A stretch of DNA of 6,577 nucleotides from Thermus sp. JCM 17653 (lineage in GTDB: Bacteria > Deinococcota > Deinococci > Deinococcales > Thermaceae): NCBI GenBank assembly GCA_001311585.1, contig BBBN01000089.1, positions 1-6,577 of the forward strand, read 5' to 3'. A model generated the notes under the pieces. The model did not search any database. It was not told where the DNA came from and worked only from the letters and a program-made list of their open reading frames with translations. Within the stretch, counting starts at the first letter, position 1, and each line of letters opens with the position of its first letter. Shown here piece by piece: positions 6,206 to 6,577 of this stretch. The position numbers and the translations under genes are program-made.

Positions 6206-6230
6206 CACGGGTGAAGCCCGTATCTTGGAG
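6206..6230 (+). repeat. Dispersed 25-bp motif, copy 2
   Basis: Begins CACGGGTGAAGCCC and ends CTTGGAG; 21 of 25 positions match copy 1 at 5025-5049. In this copy ACGGG/CCCGT can close a small hairpin. The two copies flank the toxin-antitoxin pair about 1.2 kb apart in the same orientation. Confidence 0.5.
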
Positions 6231-6232
6231 CT

Positions 6233-6266
6233 TTAGCCCAAAGCCCCTAAGGCGTCAGGGGGCTAA
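6233..6266 (+). promoter_or_regulatory. Stem-loop overlapping the TrmB-type gene's ribosome site
   Basis: TTAGCCC (6233-6239) pairs with GGGCTAA (6260-6266), with additional CCT/AGG pairing inside. The 3' arm contains AGGGGG (6257-6262), the only Shine-Dalgarno-like sequence before the ATG at 6272, so folding could mask translation. It may instead be a mobile-element end. Confidence 0.4.
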
Positions 6267-6271
6267 CCACC

Positions 6272-6577
6272 ATGGCCGAGGGGGGAGAGGTGGCCCTAAG
6301 GGATCTTCAAGGGTTGGGATTCAGCCCATATGAGGCCCGGGTCTACCTCGCCCTCCTCCAGGGGGGAAGGCTCAAGGGCTACGAGGCTGCCAAGCGGAGC
6401 GGGGTCCCCCGGTCCATGGTCTACCAGGCGCTGGAAAAGCTCGTGGCCCGGGGCGCAGCTACCGGGTGGAGGAGGGGGAGGGCGTCTACTACGGGGCCGT
6501 TTCCCCGGAAGAGCTCCTATCCCGCCTCGAGGCGGAGGCCCGCGAGCGCTTCGCCCGCGCCCGGGAAAGCCTCTCCC
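6272..6577 (+). CDS. TrmB-family transcriptional regulator, 3' end beyond right edge, one frameshift
   Basis: DNA-binding regulator of the sugar-specific TrmB type, known in other organisms to control sugar uptake genes. About 102 residues are visible. The winged helix-turn-helix spans residues 10-61: RDLQGLGFSPYEARVYLALL, then KGYEAAKRSGVPRSMVYQAL and EKLVARG. After it, YRVEEGEGVYYGAVSPEELL and a charged helical segment follow, as expected before the family's coiled region. The frame breaks near 6455-6457: restoring one base turns the Arg/Pro-rich misread tail into this conserved continuation. The ATG at 6272 is the best start although its ribosome site sits inside a stem-loop; a GTG at 6290 is an alternative. 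Its target could be the sugar operon next door, but that is only a guess from proximity. Confidence 0.78.
   Translation, partial: MAEGGEVALRDLQGLGFSPYEARVYLALLQGGRLKGYEAAKRSGVPRSMVYQALEKLVARGAATGWRRGRASTTGPFPRKSSYPASRRRPASASPAPGKASP

Larger units (their letters stand above)
5938..6271. other. Mostly non-coding region between toxin and TrmB-type gene
   Basis: I see no intact gene in these 334 bases. It contains a small AT-richer open segment (6042-6137), a short hairpin CCCC-GCTA-GGGG (6159-6170), the second copy of the 25-bp motif (6206-6230), and a stem-loop next to the following start codon (6233-6266). No clear T-tracted terminator follows the toxin gene. Confidence 0.5.

Noticed and set aside
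6176..6206. Promoter TTGCAC with TAGGTC before the TrmB-type gene
   Set aside because: The -10 match is poor and the pairing is no better than chance.

Overview
The window looks like a high-GC thermophile of the genus Thermus or a close relative. Codon third positions are almost all G or C. The visible part of the glycosidase matches the known Thermus thermophilus beta-glycosidase pattern, including a NEP motif at residues 163-165. These are judgements from reading, not from a database search.

Left two thirds, minus strand (positions 4741 down to 1): a carbohydrate uptake and hydrolysis operon. In transcription order it holds a LacI-family repressor, a secreted solute-binding protein, two MalF/MalG-type permeases, and a GH1 beta-glycosidase that runs off the left edge. 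The likely job is import of a beta-linked oligosaccharide followed by cytoplasmic cleavage. No ABC ATPase is present, so a shared MalK/MsiK-type ATPase from elsewhere is expected. Visible regulation consists of a cre-like operator lying between the -35 and -10 of the repressor's own promoter, a second operator-like site in codons 3-7 of the binding-protein gene, a GNRA-loop hairpin just before that gene's ribosome binding site, and an intrinsic-terminator-like hairpin between the binding protein and the permeases.

Right third, plus strand: positions 4742-5302 hold no convincing intact gene. They contain a possible C-terminal relic of an IS200/IS605-type tnpB and, directly after its stop, an unusually structured segment (about 4985-5130) with nested and mutually exclusive stems and GNRA-type loops. 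This is a candidate structured RNA. Next comes a type II toxin-antitoxin pair (Phd/YefM-like antitoxin 5303-5583, PIN/VapC toxin 5564-5937) with its own promoter and a palindrome over the -35. A mostly non-coding stretch (5938-6271) follows, containing a second copy of a 25-bp motif from the structured segment. Last is the start of a TrmB-family regulator that runs off the right edge.

A key caveat is that six of the eight genes are broken by single-base indels (nine in total, eight of them apparent deletions, several in short homopolymers). Restoring each base gives full-length proteins of normal family length with no other stop. The even spread over both strands and over unrelated genes points to sequencing or assembly error more than to decay. 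Coordinates below give the whole gene extent across the frameshifts.
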